Part shown: piece by piece, positions 14,851 to 15,629 of the stretch
Layout: the number at the start of each line of letters is the position of its first letter
How positions within the stretch are numbered: position 1 is the stretch's first letter
NCBI GenBank assembly: GCA_964451715.1
Contig: CAYVIZ010000027.1
Coordinates: 1-15,629, forward strand
Origin: Tiamatella sp964451715
GTDB taxonomy: Archaea; Thermoproteota; Thermoprotei_A; Sulfolobales; Acidilobaceae
Length of the DNA stretch: 15,629 nt
Reading direction: 5' to 3'
Translations under genes and position numbers: made by a program
Notes under the pieces: generated by a model
What the model was told of the DNA's origin: nothing
Databases searched by the model: none
The model's input: only the letters and a program-made list of their open reading frames with translations

Positions 14851-15629
14851 GCCAGTTTAAGCTCCTTCTCTAGAAGCATTTTAAGAGGGTTAACAGGTAT
14901 ATCAGGCGATACCCTAACAAGGGTTGTTCTCCCCCTCATCCCTTTACCCGATAGTGTCGTCTGTATTATGCCTTTGAAGGAGAGTTCTTTCACGTATTCA
15001 AATATCTGACTGTGGACCCTAGGCTTCTCTCTCAGCCACTCGCACACACTTCTATACTCGTCCTCCAAGAGCCCCATGGTTATCCAGTCTCCTTCATTTC
15101 TGAGGGCTAGGAGTGTGAGAGCATAGAGCAGTATCTTCTGGTGGAGGCCGAGGCTTTCCACGCTATACTCGGATACCTTGAAGGTCCCGACCATGGACAA
15201 GGCCTCCCTTACATACTCCTCCTTGACGACATCATCTCCACGAGCCTCCGCTGCCTCGACAGATTGTCTCGCAACGTTTATAGCGGTCCTCGCGTTTCCC
15301 TCCCCGCTTCTATCATATCCTAGGTATTCGGCTATCATCTCTATAAGGGAGGAGGGGAACCGCGAGGGTTCCAGTAGGCCGCGTTCTATCCTATCGTATA
15401 AAATATCGTATAACTCGTATGAGCTGTATGGTTGTAAGCCGATCTCAAGTCCTACCATGGAGCGTATCTGCCCTGGCATCTTCCCCCACTCTATCATATC
15501 GAACACTACTAGCATGGGATATATGCGGTAGGAGTCGAGGAGGCCTGAGAACACCTCGTTGTACCTGAAGAATAGGTAGACTAGTTGCTCCTCGCTGAAC
15601 CCTCTCCTCCTAAGTATGGATTGAATCTC
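14847..15629 (-). CDS. cdc6: Orc1/Cdc6-type replication initiator, C-terminal part (5' end off the window)
   Basis: Orc1/Cdc6 proteins bind origins and recruit MCM. The frame is open to the right edge, giving 260 visible residues. A GTG at 15554 is internal: residues before it continue the domain. Visible residues 1-6 (EIQSIL) sit where Walker B ends. FDMIEW near 43-48 occupies the sensor 1 position, and IRSM then PYSSYELYDILYDR (about 67-80) matches the family PYxxxxLxxIL segment. GNARTAINVA at 111-120 is the sensor 2 helix. The C-terminal winged helix (about 160-245) has HQKILLYAL, the SQIFEYVKELSFKGII recognition region and a GMRGRTTLVRV wing. Walker A lies outside. The family is clear. 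Which crenarchaeal paralogue this is cannot be told. Confidence 0.86.
   Translation of the reverse strand, partial: EIQSILRRRGFSEEQLVYLFFRYNEVFSGLLDSYRIYPMLVVFDMIEWGKMPGQIRSMVGLEIGLQPYSSYELYDILYDRIERGLLEPSRFPSSLIEMIAEYLGYDRSGEGNARTAINVARQSVEAAEARGDDVVKEEYVREALSMVGTFKVSEYSVESLGLHQKILLYALTLLALRNEGDWITMGLLEDEYRSVCEWLREKPRVHSQIFEYVKELSFKGIIQTTLSGKGMRGRTTLVRVSPDIPVNPLKMLLEKELKLA

Noticed and set aside
15552..15554. GTG 15554 as the start of the Cdc6-like protein
   Set aside because: The frame continues upstream with residues that fit the AAA+ domain to the right edge. The gene is truncated by the window.
1..15629. CRISPR arrays, insertion sequences, tRNA genes, attachment sites
   Set aside because: I saw no regularly spaced repeats, terminal inverted repeats, transposase motifs or cloverleaf-like tracts in the readable sequence.

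Overview
The window looks like part of the chromosome of a hyperthermophilic crenarchaeon, most plausibly Desulfurococcales or Pyrodictiaceae-like. The evidence is the replication gene set (MCM, Gins23, Hel308, RFC small and large, Orc1/Cdc6), the heavy use of AGG, ATA and CTA codons, TATA/BRE-type promoters, very short intergenic regions, and many TTG starts. I cannot name the species. It is a scaffold, not finished sequence: three runs of exactly 100 N (1452-1551, 12339-12438, 14193-14292) are placeholder gaps. They truncate or interrupt at least four genes, so apparent reading frames across them mean nothing.

Layout, left to right. (1) The 3' end of a thiamine-monophosphate kinase gene (thiL), then an AbrB-PhoU regulator with its own promoter, both on +. 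(2) A gap region of uncertain content that a possible ORF enters from each side. (3) A minus-strand group: a membrane cytochrome b / HdrD-like iron-sulfur fusion (3919-5955), then a formimidoylglutamase-like ureohydrolase and imidazolonepropionase only 7 bases apart. These last two are the final two steps of histidine degradation to glutamate plus formamide. (4) Divergent from the fusion gene, an aminopropyltransferase of the ACL5 (thermospermine synthase-like) type on +. It ends on a CTAG that is also the stop of the converging Hel308 gene. (5) A minus-strand replication operon read Gins23 - MCM - Hel308. (6) Divergently, RFC small and RFC large on +. (7) Converging from the right, a tightly packed minus-strand unit read Orc1/Cdc6 - winged-helix protein - MoaC.

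From about 7.1 kb to the right edge nearly everything serves DNA replication: the GINS and MCM parts of the replicative helicase, the clamp loader, the origin-binding initiator and a fork-associated helicase. MoaC (molybdenum cofactor) is the exception. The left half is metabolic: thiamine, phosphate regulation, histidine catabolism, membrane electron transfer and polyamines.

I see no tRNA, rRNA, CRISPR array, insertion sequence or obvious horizontally acquired island, and no clear new system. The most useful points are gene-context ones: Hel308 in a helicase operon, a small winged-helix protein coupled to Cdc6, the ACL5-type aminopropyltransferase, and the EMO-like redox protein.
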